From positions 1-7,968 of the forward strand of contig SVQJ01000074.1 in assembly GCA_015065395.1 (NCBI GenBank): DNA of 7,968 nt, read 5' to 3'. The position numbers and the translations under genes are program-made. Below the pieces are notes generated by a model, which saw nothing but the letters and a program-made list of their open reading frames with translations, had not been told where the DNA came from and did no database searches. Numbering within the stretch: position 1 is the stretch's first letter; each line of letters starts with the position of its first letter. Shown here piece by piece: positions 1 to 6,784 of the stretch. The stretch is from Oscillospiraceae bacterium. GTDB taxonomy: Bacteria > Bacillota > Clostridia > Oscillospirales > CAG-272.

Positions 1-2
1 AC

Positions 3-98
3 GTTACCAATGAATGCCTTGAATATATCCTTCCTCTTATTCAGGGTGAGGTCACCAATAAGTATGAGAACGGTATCCCCGTTCATACGGTGCTTTGA
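3..98 (+). CDS. Probable 6-phosphofructokinase, C-terminal end only (partial)
   Basis: Only the last 31 codons are present, with a TGA stop at 96-98; the gene starts outside the window. The visible tail contains LPLIQGE followed about eight residues later by YENGIPVH. This resembles the PLI-x-GE ... NG-x-P ending of phosphofructokinases, especially the PPi-dependent/clostridial group. Such an enzyme would phosphorylate fructose 6-phosphate in cytoplasmic glycolysis. The TGA overlaps the ATG of the next gene by one base, so the two are probably co-transcribed and translationally coupled. The identification rests on a short tail recalled from the family; an unrelated protein with a similar ending cannot be excluded. 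Confidence 0.6.
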   Translation, partial: VTNECLEYILPLIQGEVTNKYENGIPVHTVL

Positions 99-766
99 TG
101 ATGAAAAAAGTATTCTCTGTCATTTTAACAGTAATAATGACCTTGTCGTTGTTTTCCTGCAGTAATGATGCTGAAAGCGAAAATCTCCCTCCCGACAATA
201 ACGGCATTGAAACTAAACCCGGAAGCTTTGAAGGCGTCAGCAGTGACAGATTTTCCGATGCCGAGCTTCTTACCTTTGAACACGAAGAGGGAACGGTTGA
301 GCTTGAAAGCGGCTATATGGCAATGTTTTCAAGCGATTCAAGCCTTAAGATAACGACCTTCGATTCTGAGGAAGGTGAAAGCTTCAACGAAGGGAAAGCT
401 CCCTTCGGCATTAAAATCGGTGATAACGGGGATGCCTTTGTAAAAGCGTTCTCCGTTGATGGCGGATTTGCCATTTTTGTTGACAGCAACGGTGCATATC
501 ATAGCTTTTCAAATGGTGAGACCGTTGATGTCCCTGAAGGGTCAAAGGGATATATATATCTTGGCTACGGTAAGGAGTCGGGGAAATGGGCATTTATGGA
601 CCATGAGATGCTCAAATCCGTGATAATGGGAAAAGCCTTGATGATGGGAACTGATGAGTTCCCTGTGATCCTCTTTTCCTGCATTTTGGATGAAAACGAG
701 AAGATCGTAGAGATGTACGAGTTTTACGGTGAGATCAATACGGTGATGGCATATATCGCCGGGTGA
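98..766 (+). CDS. Putative lipoprotein of unknown function
   Basis: A 222-residue protein. It begins with lysines (MMKK), a hydrophobic stretch at about residues 5-18, and a lipobox-like LFSC with the cysteine at residue 21, so it is probably exported, lipid-modified and held on the outer face of the membrane. Phe at the -2 position of the lipobox is somewhat unusual. An acidic, low-complexity linker follows (about residues 22-45), then a mature domain rich in Gly, Glu, Asp, Phe and Met with no motif I recognise. The ATG at 98 overlaps the upstream stop (TGATG); TTG at 95 and ATG at 101 are alternative starts. There is no clear Shine-Dalgarno sequence, which favours translational coupling to the upstream gene. 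A strong terminator follows about 75 nt after the stop. Function unknown. Confidence 0.8.
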   Translation: MMKKVFSVILTVIMTLSLFSCSNDAESENLPPDNNGIETKPGSFEGVSSDRFSDAELLTFEHEEGTVELESGYMAMFSSDSSLKITTFDSEEGESFNEGKAPFGIKIGDNGDAFVKAFSVDGGFAIFVDSNGAYHSFSNGETVDVPEGSKGYIYLGYGKESGKWAFMDHEMLKSVIMGKALMMGTDEFPVILFSCILDENEKIVEMYEFYGEINTVMAYIAG

Positions 767-812
767 TTCCGATAGCATTGATCAGAATTCATCTTTAACA
801 GCAATGAACTCG

Positions 813-830
813 TAGCTTTGCAAAAAGCTA
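813..830. other. Short GCAA-loop hairpin before the terminator
   Basis: A 7-bp perfect stem (TAGCTTT / AAAGCTA) closes a GCAA loop, which has the GNRA form of stable RNA tetraloops. It sits about 10 nt before the terminator stem. It may only be part of the 3' end of the lipoprotein transcript; no function is shown. Confidence 0.35.
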
Positions 831-838
831 ATATCCGT

Positions 839-888
839 AAAAAAGCCTTGTAAAAGCTGAATTTTTATGCTTTTACAAGGCTTTTTTT
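839..888. terminator. Bidirectional intrinsic terminator between convergent genes
   Basis: A perfect 19-bp inverted repeat: AAAAAAGCCTTGTAAAAGC at 839-857 and its complement at 869-887, with an 11-nt loop. It is flanked by an A-run on the left and seven T residues on the right, so it can act as a Rho-independent terminator in both directions. It ends the lipoprotein transcript on the plus strand and the galM-HAD transcript on the minus strand (HAD stop at 924-926). Confidence 0.9.
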
Positions 889-923
889 ACTTTTGTATAA
901 TCCAAGATATAAAGGAGAAAGAG

Positions 924-1565
924 TCACATAATGCTTTTGTGAATATCAATAATGTGATCGCAGTCATCAGGACTCAGTCGATTGAAATCATGCTGTACGC
1001 CGATAGCAAGCACACCGTTTGCCTTTGCTGCGCGAAGAGTAGGGGCAAAGTCTTCGAAAATAACACATTTTTCCTGAGTTGTTCCAAGATAGAAAGAAGT
1101 ATCTGCAAGAACGTCAGGCTTTGAAAAAGGTTTGTCTGCAACACTTATAAATTCTTCAATCTTAAGATAGTCGATGATCCTTTGAAAACGCTCCAGAATG
1201 AAAGTTCGCTGGCTTGTGAGCGCAATAAAACGCTTGTGGGGAAAAAGAATACAAAGCTCGCGGAAAAAAAGTGCGGTCGTAAGCTTTTTTTCAAGAACGA
1301 TCTTGAAAAGATTGTCAATTCTCGTCGCAAAGAATATATCATCGTCAAAGTCAACGGATTTGTTCTTTCTCAGAAGCGAGTAGATCTCTGTTTCCGAATG
1401 ACCCACATAGCATGAGAGAAACTCCTCGGGAGGGATGGTGTTTCCCGGGCAAAGCTTTTCCATAGTGCGGCGGTAAGCCTCGTAGTGACATGGCTCTGTA
1501 TCTGTGGCAGTGCCGTCAAGGTCAAAAATGAAAAGCTCTTTTTGAGAAAGAAGTTCCTTAATCAT
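924..1565 (-). CDS. HAD-superfamily hydrolase (beta-phosphoglucomutase/phosphatase-like)
   Basis: A 213-residue cytoplasmic enzyme of the haloacid dehalogenase superfamily. All four HAD motifs are visible: motif I DLDGTATDTEP (nucleophile D15, acid/base D17), motif II ALTSQR (T117/S118), motif III Lys in FSKPD (K149), and motif IV IFED (E171-D172) followed by the usual A-A-K-A-x-G. A helical cap of the subfamily I type lies between motifs I and II (about residues 20-95). Members hydrolyse sugar phosphates or other phosphomonoesters, or isomerise beta-glucose 1-phosphate. The exact substrate cannot be read. The start was set at 1565 because GGAGAATACA precedes that ATG at good spacing and the motif I strand follows directly; the longer open frame to 1712 runs antisense-frame over galM. 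ATG overlaps the galM TAA in ATGATTAA (8 nt), so the genes form an operon. Confidence 0.88.
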   Translation of the reverse strand: MIKELLSQKELFIFDLDGTATDTEPCHYEAYRRTMEKLCPGNTIPPEEFLSCYVGHSETEIYSLLRKNKSVDFDDDIFFATRIDNLFKIVLEKKLTTALFFRELCILFPHKRFIALTSQRTFILERFQRIIDYLKIEEFISVADKPFSKPDVLADTSFYLGTTQEKCVIFEDFAPTLRAAKANGVLAIGVQHDFNRLSPDDCDHIIDIHKSIM

Positions 1566-2619
1566 TGTATTCTCCGAAATCAAAAGCAGTATAAGATGAG
1601 TATTCCTCACCGGGACGAAGGATGACGCATTCAGCCTCGTCAGAGTTGATCGCATCGGGAGCAAATTGCGTTTCCAGACAGATTCCGCAGTGAAGAGATT
1701 GCAAAACGCCACCTGAGAAGGGGGGGATACCCGATGTAAGAGAATTTGTGGTGTACAGCTGAACGCAGGGAAGATCGGTGATAACTGTCATTTTTCGGCC
1801 GCTTTCCGGGTCAAAAAGAGTAGCAACAGGAGATGCGGCTTTATTAGTATGATTTTTTCTGTAGTAATTTGTGTCATAACCGCCGAAATGAGAGAGCAGA
1901 CCATAGTCGCAGTCAATATCCTGTCCCACAGGCTTTGGGGCGGTGAAATCATAGGGTGTGCCCAAAACAGAGGAGCGTACTCCGGTAGGAATAAGCTGTT
2001 TGTCGGTTTCGCTTATTATATCGCAGTCCAACCAAAGCAAATTTTCCATGGTACGGCCGCTTCCTGCGCCAGCCATATCAAAATAAGCATGGTTTGTAAG
2101 ATTGATAACGGTGGGCGCATCGGTGATAGCTTTGTAGCGTATCTCCAGTCTTCTGCCCACGACCGCATAAGTAACCCGAGCTTGAACATTTCCGGGATAT
2201 CCCATATCTCCGTCAGGGCTTTCAAGCGTGAGAGTGAGGCTGTTGTCCACGTTTACGGTGCAATCCCAAATTTTTGAATTAAAGCCAACAGGGCCACCGT
2301 GGAGCTGATTTGAGTTATCGTTGTCGGGGAGGATATATTCCTTGCCGTCCAAGGTGAAACGGCTTTTTTTTATTCTGTTTGCACACCGTCCGATGATAGC
2401 GCTGAAATAAATGCCGGGCATAGCATAAGGCTCTGCGGAATCAAAACCGAGTACTACATTTTTGTGTTTTCCTTCCTTGTCGGAAACGAAAAGAGATTGG
2501 ATAATACCGCCAAGGTCAAGGATAGTAGCAGAAACGCCCTCTCCGCCGTCAATGGTATAGGAATAAACCTTGCGCCCGTCAGCCAAAGTGTCAAATAATT
2601 TTTTTGTTATTACAGCCAT
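1558..2619 (-). CDS. galM: Aldose 1-epimerase (galactose mutarotase)
   Basis: A 353-residue protein, the usual length for the GalM family, which interconverts the alpha and beta anomers of galactose, glucose and related sugars in the cytoplasm. Visible family signatures in order are GRCANRI (about 78-83), NQLHGG (H107), the catalytic-histidine block TNHAYFD (H177), PTGVR (211-215), DTNYY (about 249), the catalytic glutamate in LETQFAPDA (E316), and the end motif LRPGEEYSSYT. The start at 2619 is preceded by AAAGGA eight bases upstream; a longer reading to 2658 adds residues with no family support. It is the first gene of a two-gene minus-strand operon with the HAD hydrolase, which suggests that the anomeric form of a sugar matters to the partner enzyme, as in maltose-phosphorylase/beta-PGM systems (inference). 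Confidence 0.95.
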   Translation of the reverse strand: MAVITKKLFDTLADGRKVYSYTIDGGEGVSATILDLGGIIQSLFVSDKEGKHKNVVLGFDSAEPYAMPGIYFSAIIGRCANRIKKSRFTLDGKEYILPDNDNSNQLHGGPVGFNSKIWDCTVNVDNSLTLTLESPDGDMGYPGNVQARVTYAVVGRRLEIRYKAITDAPTVINLTNHAYFDMAGAGSGRTMENLLWLDCDIISETDKQLIPTGVRSSVLGTPYDFTAPKPVGQDIDCDYGLLSHFGGYDTNYYRKNHTNKAASPVATLFDPESGRKMTVITDLPCVQLYTTNSLTSGIPPFSGGVLQSLHCGICLETQFAPDAINSDEAECVILRPGEEYSSYTAFDFGEYND

Positions 2620-2648
2620 AATAATGATCCTTTCAAATCTATAGTTAC

Positions 2649-2677
2649 ATATTAACATAAAAATCCTGTTACTTCAA
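2649..2677 (-). promoter_or_regulatory. Probable sigma-A promoter of galM-HAD
   Basis: Read on the minus strand, TTGAAG (-35, 2677-2672) and TAATAT (-10, 2654-2649) are separated by 17 nt. Each matches the consensus at four of six positions. A start about 7 nt downstream would leave a leader of roughly 23 nt, which contains the AAAGGA ribosome binding site. It is a modest match and other AT-rich hexamers are nearby. Confidence 0.45.
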
Positions 2678-2777
2678 GGAGAAAATATAAATCTGAGGTT
2701 GTGGTGCAAGAATCATTACCAATGGAAAAGGAGCTTATAAGGGTGACAGACGTTGCTTTTTCAGGAGATGACTGCTA

Positions 2778-2806
2778 TTGACAATTTTGGAGAATATCAG
2801 TAGAAT
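2778..2806 (+). promoter_or_regulatory. Sigma-A promoter for the TIGR04076-family gene
   Basis: A perfect -35 TTGACA (2778-2783), a 17-nt spacer and TAGAAT (2801-2806, five of six). Transcription would begin near 2813, giving a leader of about 110 nt before the ATG at 2923. It diverges from the galM promoter within the same 303-nt intergenic region (2620-2922), where I see no other gene. Confidence 0.75.
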
Positions 2807-2866
2807 ATAGATGAATGGTGCCGTGGCGTGATTTTTATCACCAATGGCTCAACAATAGACGTAAAG

Positions 2867-2895
2867 GCTGTTCAGATACTACTTATCCGAACAGC
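2867..2895 (+). other. Hairpin in the leader of the TIGR04076-family gene
   Basis: GCTGTTC (2867-2873) and GAACAGC (2889-2895) form a perfect 7-bp stem with a 15-nt loop. A second small hairpin, GTGAT-TTTT-ATCAC, lies at 2828-2841. Both fall in the predicted leader. The ribosome binding site (AAGGA at 2911-2915) lies outside the stem, so direct occlusion is not evident. I do not recognise a known riboswitch. Confidence 0.35.
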
Positions 2896-2922
2896 AGCCG
2901 AATGCGACCCAAGGAAACAAAT

Positions 2923-3225
2923 ATGAAAAAAGTAAGAATTACAGTTATAAGAAAAGCGTGTTATACGGATCTGATGGAAAAATATGAGAATCCTATCGAG
3001 CACGCTTGTGACATGGAGGAGGGAGCCGTGTTTATAGCCAACGGCTGGGAACGGCCTGAAGGACTGTGCCTCAGTGCCTGGGAAAGTATGTCTCCCTTCG
3101 TGCTTGCTCTCGCCTCGGGCGGCGAGGATTTTTATGACGGGTGGATGAAAAATAAAAAATCTGCCATGATATCATGTAATGACGGATTTCGCCCTGTCAG
3201 CTTCCTTCTTGAGACGGTTGAATGA
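2923..3225 (+). CDS. TIGR04076-family small protein, function unknown
   Basis: A 100-residue soluble protein with no signal peptide or membrane segment. It resembles the TIGR04076 family: an N-terminal strand with VRITVIRKACY, HACDMEEG (C29) then F, ERPEGLCLSAWESMSPFVLAL (C49), a Gly-Gly turn followed by FYDGWM, and near the C-terminus ISCNDGFRPVSF (C85), which matches the family's C-x-DG-x-x-PV-x-F ending. Four cysteines (13, 29, 49, 85) are spread through the protein, so metal binding or redox chemistry is possible but unproven. The ATG at 2923 follows AAGGAAAC at good spacing; the open frame reaches further upstream to 2815 but without an RBS or family similarity. The gene appears monocistronic, with a strong promoter upstream and a structured repeat downstream. 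Confidence 0.85.
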   Translation: MKKVRITVIRKACYTDLMEKYENPIEHACDMEEGAVFIANGWERPEGLCLSAWESMSPFVLALASGGEDFYDGWMKNKKSAMISCNDGFRPVSFLLETVE

Positions 3226-3297
3226 ATAAAATATGTAAATGAGGTTTTAGCATTTGTCATTTTTTGTCCGATAAACCGTTTCTTTACGGGTGAATAT

Positions 3298-3562
3298 AGG
3301 TTTTCTCGTTCTTTCCTTGAAAGGAAAGAACCATAGGAACTTTAAGAAGACTACGACGGTGAAAAGGCAAAAAGGCCCTCAAAAGAAGAGTTACCCCCAA
3401 AATGAGCTGGCTCATTTGGGGGGTAACTCTTCTTTTGAGACTTGGGCAACTGCGGTGTCTCAGCCAAAGCAGATTTCTGCTTTGGCGACGCCTTTTGCCT
3501 TGTAAACTTTAGCAAAACCCATTCTCAAAGTTTTTTGCCAAGCTTTTTTCAAAAAAGCGACC
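3298..3562. repeat. Structured repeat element, copy 1
   Basis: A 265-nt element that aligns over its whole length with 6785-7048. It fills most of the 481-nt gap between the TIGR04076 gene and recD2. Predicted parts: hairpin 1 with a 9-bp perfect stem (3308-3316/3323-3331, loop TTGAAA); closing helix P1, AAGGCAA/TTGCCTT (3364-3370/3495-3501); hairpin 2 with 29 positions and one mismatch (3378-3406/3411-3439, loop CTGG); hairpin 3 with a 10-bp perfect stem (3463-3472/3477-3486); and hairpin 4, GCTTTTTT-C-AAAAAAGC (about 3542-3558). No target duplication or transposase is visible. It could be a structured RNA, a terminator, or a palindromic mobile repeat. Confidence 0.85.
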
Positions 3563-3645
3563 GTTTCCTCTCTATAAACCATAATTTGAATGTAATCTTT
3601 GTACAGCTCTTTTTTGCGTGACTGTTTTCGGTTAGTGAAAGGTGA

Positions 3646-3674
3646 TTGACAAAACCTCGAAAAGCGCTTATAAT
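3646..3674 (+). promoter_or_regulatory. Consensus sigma-A promoter of recD2-comF
   Basis: A perfect TTGACA (3646-3651), exactly 17 nt, and a perfect TATAAT (3669-3674). The start should be near 3681, giving a leader of about 26 nt that contains AAGGAGGTG. It lies about 85 nt after repeat copy 1. Such an exact consensus predicts strong constitutive transcription. Confidence 0.9.
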
Positions 3675-3706
3675 TGAAGAACAAATGATCGCCAAGGAGG
3701 TGCCGT

Positions 3707-5920
3707 ATGAGCTATGGTGATAACAATAAAATAAACATCAGCGGAACGGTGGACTCCGTTGTTTTTCAATCGGAAAAAACAGGCTATACAGTTGTTGAGA
3801 TCGAGGATAGCTCGGGAAATCCGGTAGTCCTTGTTGGCACTATGCCGTATATTTGCGAGGGTGATAACATAACCTGCTGTGGAAAATGGGTTAACCATCC
3901 CACCTATGGAAGGCAGTTTAAGGTTGAAATCTATGAAAAAACGCTGCCTACCGGCGAAGCTGAGATTTTACGCTATCTTTCCTCGGGCGCTGTTAAGGGT
4001 ATAGGGCCCAAAACGGCTAAGCGTATTGTTGATACCTTCGGCTCAGATGCTTTTGATGTCATTGAGCATCATCCCGAATGGCTTTGCGAGATCCCCGGTA
4101 TATCGCGCAGGAAGGCTGACGATATCAATTCATCCTTCATTGAAATGTCGGGAGCTCGCAATGTTATGATGTTCTGCGCGGATTTTTTCGGCAGTGCTAC
4201 ATCTATGAAGATATACAAAAAATGGGGCGGCGGAGCTATTGATATTATAAAGTCCGATCCTTATCGGCTTTGCGATTCCTTTTACGGGATCGGATTCAAA
4301 ACTGCAGACAGCGTTGCCGCGTCCTTCGGTGTGGAGCCTGCCAATGCTTCAAGAGTGCTGGCGGGTATATCCTATACCCTTGAAAATGCGGCGCAGAGCG
4401 GCGGTCACACCTGTCTTCCTGTGGGTGTTTTGATCTCGGAAGCGCAAAAGGTTTTGTCTCTTGATGAAAAAACCGTCATTTCAGGCATTTCAGTGGGTGT
4501 TTCCTCGGGTACGTTTATGGAGAGCACTTTGGAAGGTGAGCGGTTTATTTATCTTAAACGCTATCGTGATGCTGAAAAATACTGTTCCGATAAGCTGAAG
4601 GCTACCCAGCGCACCTGTCCTCGTATTAACAGCGGCGATATAGATATATTAATTGATAAAGCAGAGGCCTTTTCCGGAATAAAGTATGCAAAGCTGCAGA
4701 GAGAAGCAATAGCTGCCGCCCTCGGTGGAGGCGTTATGATCCTGACCGGAGGTCCGGGTACGGGAAAAACTACGGTTATAAAGGGGCTTCTTTCAATTTT
4801 TGATGCAATAGGTCTTGATGTGGCTTTGGCTGCACCTACCGGCAGAGCCGCGAAAAGGGTGAGCGAAGCTTCGGGAAGTGAAGCAAAAACAGTTCACCGC
4901 CTTCTGGAAATGGAGCACAGTGAGGATAAGGAACCCCGTTTTTTACGAAATCAGAGCTGTTATCTTGATGAGGATGTTATAATCGTTGATGAGTCATCTA
5001 TGCTTGATATCCTTCTGCTCGAGGCTCTTCTTAAAGCAATAAAGCCGGGGACAAGGCTTATTTTCATAGGAGACAGAGATCAGCTTCCTTCAGTGGGAGC
5101 GGGAAATGTTCTTTCCGATATTATTGATTCCGAAGTTTTTTGCACCGTTTGTCTTTCCGAGGTGTTTCGTCAGGCAGAGGAAAGCCGTATAATAACAAAT
5201 GCTCACTTGATCAATGAAGGGAAAATGCCTCTCATTGATAACAGAGCAAAGGACTTTTTCTTCCTTCCCAGACGAACGGATGAAGCTATCGCGGCAACGG
5301 TTTCTGATCTTATAAATAATCGCCTGCCCAAAGCCTACGGCGAAAGGATCAAAGGAAATATTCAGGTCATAACTCCCTCAAGAAAGGGAATGTGCGGCAC
5401 GGAGAGCTTGAACGTGCTGCTGCAAAGCACCCAAAATCCACCTTCGCCCGAAAAAGCACAGCAGTTCTCCCACGGGATATGTATTCGCGAGGGAGACAGA
5501 ATTATGCAAACAAAGAATAATTACGATATTCTCTGGGAGAAGGACGGCGTAGAGGGCTACGGTGTTTTCAATGGTGATATAGGAAGTGTTCTTTCCGTGT
5601 CCCGCAGCTCTGAGGCCTGTGTTATGGATTTTGACGGAAGAGAAAGCACCTATGATTTTTCTGCACTTGATGAGATCGAGCACGCATACGCTATTACCGT
5701 ACATAAAAGTCAAGGAAGCGAATATCCTGTTGTTATTATCCCATTGTACAGATGTGCTCCCATGCTTCTGACGAGAAATCTCTTATATACCGCGGTCACC
5801 CGTGCCTCAAAAATGGTGGTCCTTGTGGGTAAGGCGGAGGTCTTGGAGACGATGGTTGAGAATAATATGCATACTACCCGACATACAGGTCTTTGTCGGT
5901 TACTTTCTGAGGAAAGCTGA
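3707..5920 (+). CDS. recD2: RecD2-type ATP-dependent DNA helicase
   Basis: A 737-residue superfamily 1B 5'-3' DNA helicase of the RecD2 (RecD-like, not RecBCD-bound) type, acting in DNA repair and replication-fork maintenance. Domains in order: an N-terminal OB-like domain (about 8-80) with ISGTVDSVVF and PTYGRQF; helix-hairpin-helix repeats (about 85-210) with KGIGPKTAKRI and IPGISRRKA; then the helicase core. Core motifs are Walker A GGPGTGKTT (348-356), motif Ia APTGRAAKR (about 376-384), Walker B VDESSM (427-432), GDRDQLPSVGAGN (455-467), EVFRQA (485-490), the UvrD-like C-terminal VHKSQGSE (665-672) and YTAVTRA (694-700). The length fits the family at its short end. AAGGAGGTG directly precedes the ATG. 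It is the first gene of an operon with comF, 2 nt apart. Confidence 0.96.
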   Translation: MSYGDNNKINISGTVDSVVFQSEKTGYTVVEIEDSSGNPVVLVGTMPYICEGDNITCCGKWVNHPTYGRQFKVEIYEKTLPTGEAEILRYLSSGAVKGIGPKTAKRIVDTFGSDAFDVIEHHPEWLCEIPGISRRKADDINSSFIEMSGARNVMMFCADFFGSATSMKIYKKWGGGAIDIIKSDPYRLCDSFYGIGFKTADSVAASFGVEPANASRVLAGISYTLENAAQSGGHTCLPVGVLISEAQKVLSLDEKTVISGISVGVSSGTFMESTLEGERFIYLKRYRDAEKYCSDKLKATQRTCPRINSGDIDILIDKAEAFSGIKYAKLQREAIAAALGGGVMILTGGPGTGKTTVIKGLLSIFDAIGLDVALAAPTGRAAKRVSEASGSEAKTVHRLLEMEHSEDKEPRFLRNQSCYLDEDVIIVDESSMLDILLLEALLKAIKPGTRLIFIGDRDQLPSVGAGNVLSDIIDSEVFCTVCLSEVFRQAEESRIITNAHLINEGKMPLIDNRAKDFFFLPRRTDEAIAATVSDLINNRLPKAYGERIKGNIQVITPSRKGMCGTESLNVLLQSTQNPPSPEKAQQFSHGICIREGDRIMQTKNNYDILWEKDGVEGYGVFNGDIGSVLSVSRSSEACVMDFDGRESTYDFSALDEIEHAYAITVHKSQGSEYPVVIIPLYRCAPMLLTRNLLYTAVTRASKMVVLVGKAEVLETMVENNMHTTRHTGLCRLLSEES

Positions 5921-5922
5921 TT

Positions 5923-6765
5923 GTGAAAAATACTGAAAAGCGAAGCTTTTTGATTTTGGATCTGCTTTCACGCTTTGCTTCATGGTTTTTGAAGCTGGTA
6001 TGTGTGCCGAAATGCATAGTTTGCAAGGATGTTTTGCTTAACGGTGGCGAGCTTTGTCCCGAATGCCTTGCTATATGGAGCAGTGCTCGGGGAAAAAGGT
6101 GCCCTGTTTGCCAAAGAACGGCAAGAGCCTGTAAATGCAGACCGTTGGCGCTTGTGAATACGGATATTCTGGGAGAACGCAAGCTTTCGGCTCTTTCCTT
6201 TTACGGAAAGTTCGGCTCAACAGAGGAGCACGACCTGTTTGTGCGAAAATACGTGTTCCGTGTTAAGAAAAGCTCCGATCGTACATGTGTTCGCTCGGCG
6301 GGCAGAGAGCTTTCCCATGAGATATTGCGCACTTTTGCCCTTGCTAAAGAAAGGGTGGAGGATTGGAAGATAACTTATCCACCGAGAAGTAAAAGCAGCT
6401 TGAAGAAGTACGGCTTTGACCAGGCAAAGGATCTGGCAGAAATGATCTCACATTACACGGGAATGGAGGTCAGTCATGCCTTCGATAATATCGGAAAGAG
6501 AACGCAAAAAAGTCTCGGCGCAAGAGAAAGAAGGATCAATGCCGCCAAATCCTACCGACTGAAGAAGAGCTTTAAGCCGGAGGGAAATTATGTTGTTGTG
6601 GATGATGTCATAACAACCGGGTCAACCGTTAACAGTGTTGCGACCATTCTCAAGGAAAACGGCGCTCAAAAGGTGTTTCCCTTGTGTATAGCAAGAACGA
6701 AAATGAAGAAAAGAAAGGTGCGCCGCCCGTCTGAGCGCCCCTGGTTTAATTCTGTTAAAAGATAG
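5923..6765 (+). CDS. comF: ComF-family phosphoribosyltransferase-like protein
   Basis: A 280-residue ComF/GntX-type protein, linked in the family to DNA uptake and recombination. The N-terminal zinc-finger-like region has cysteines at 27, 31, 34, 45, 48, 60, 63, 70 and 72 (KCIVCK, LCPEC, RCPVC). The C-terminal PRTase domain carries the PRPP-binding motif VVVDDVITTGSTV (224-236), preceded by KYGFDQAKDLA (about 162-172) and KRTQKSLGARERR (about 192-204). It is longer than the usual ComF (about 220-240 residues), with an extra N-terminal stretch of about 20 residues and a very basic C-terminal tail (TKMKKRKVRR...). The GTG start at 5923 follows GAGGAAAG at good spacing, 2 nt after the recD2 stop, so the two are co-transcribed. 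The helicase-ComF pairing recalls the comFA/comFC arrangement. Confidence 0.92.
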   Translation: MKNTEKRSFLILDLLSRFASWFLKLVCVPKCIVCKDVLLNGGELCPECLAIWSSARGKRCPVCQRTARACKCRPLALVNTDILGERKLSALSFYGKFGSTEEHDLFVRKYVFRVKKSSDRTCVRSAGRELSHEILRTFALAKERVEDWKITYPPRSKSSLKKYGFDQAKDLAEMISHYTGMEVSHAFDNIGKRTQKSLGARERRINAAKSYRLKKSFKPEGNYVVVDDVITTGSTVNSVATILKENGAQKVFPLCIARTKMKKRKVRRPSERPWFNSVKR

Positions 6766-6784
6766 CTGTTATTGAAGATATTGA

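Noticed and set aside
1566..1712. N-terminal extension of the HAD protein
   Set aside because: The extra 49 residues are galM read in another frame; the ATG at 1565 has a good RBS and leads directly into HAD motif I.
1849..2277. Plus-strand open frame of 142 codons
   Set aside because: It is wholly antisense to galM, whose family motifs are clear; no start signals.
2722..2781. A 19-residue peptide frame between the divergent promoters
   Set aside because: It has no RBS, overlaps the -35 element of the next promoter and shows no recognisable similarity.
3290..3505. Short plus-strand open frame of 71 codons inside repeat copy 1
   Set aside because: It spans the long hairpin, has no RBS, and its similarity to the frame in copy 2 is explained by the repeat, without codon-position bias.
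3298..3562. Integron attC site or retron msr-msd as an explanation for the variable-stem hairpin
   Set aside because: No integrase, gene cassette boundary motif or reverse transcriptase is present in the window, and two copies occur at gene ends without such partners.
3460..3684. Minus-strand open frame of 74 codons over repeat copy 1 and the recD2 promoter
   Set aside because: It runs across hairpins 3 and 4 and antisense to a consensus promoter; no RBS or recognisable protein.
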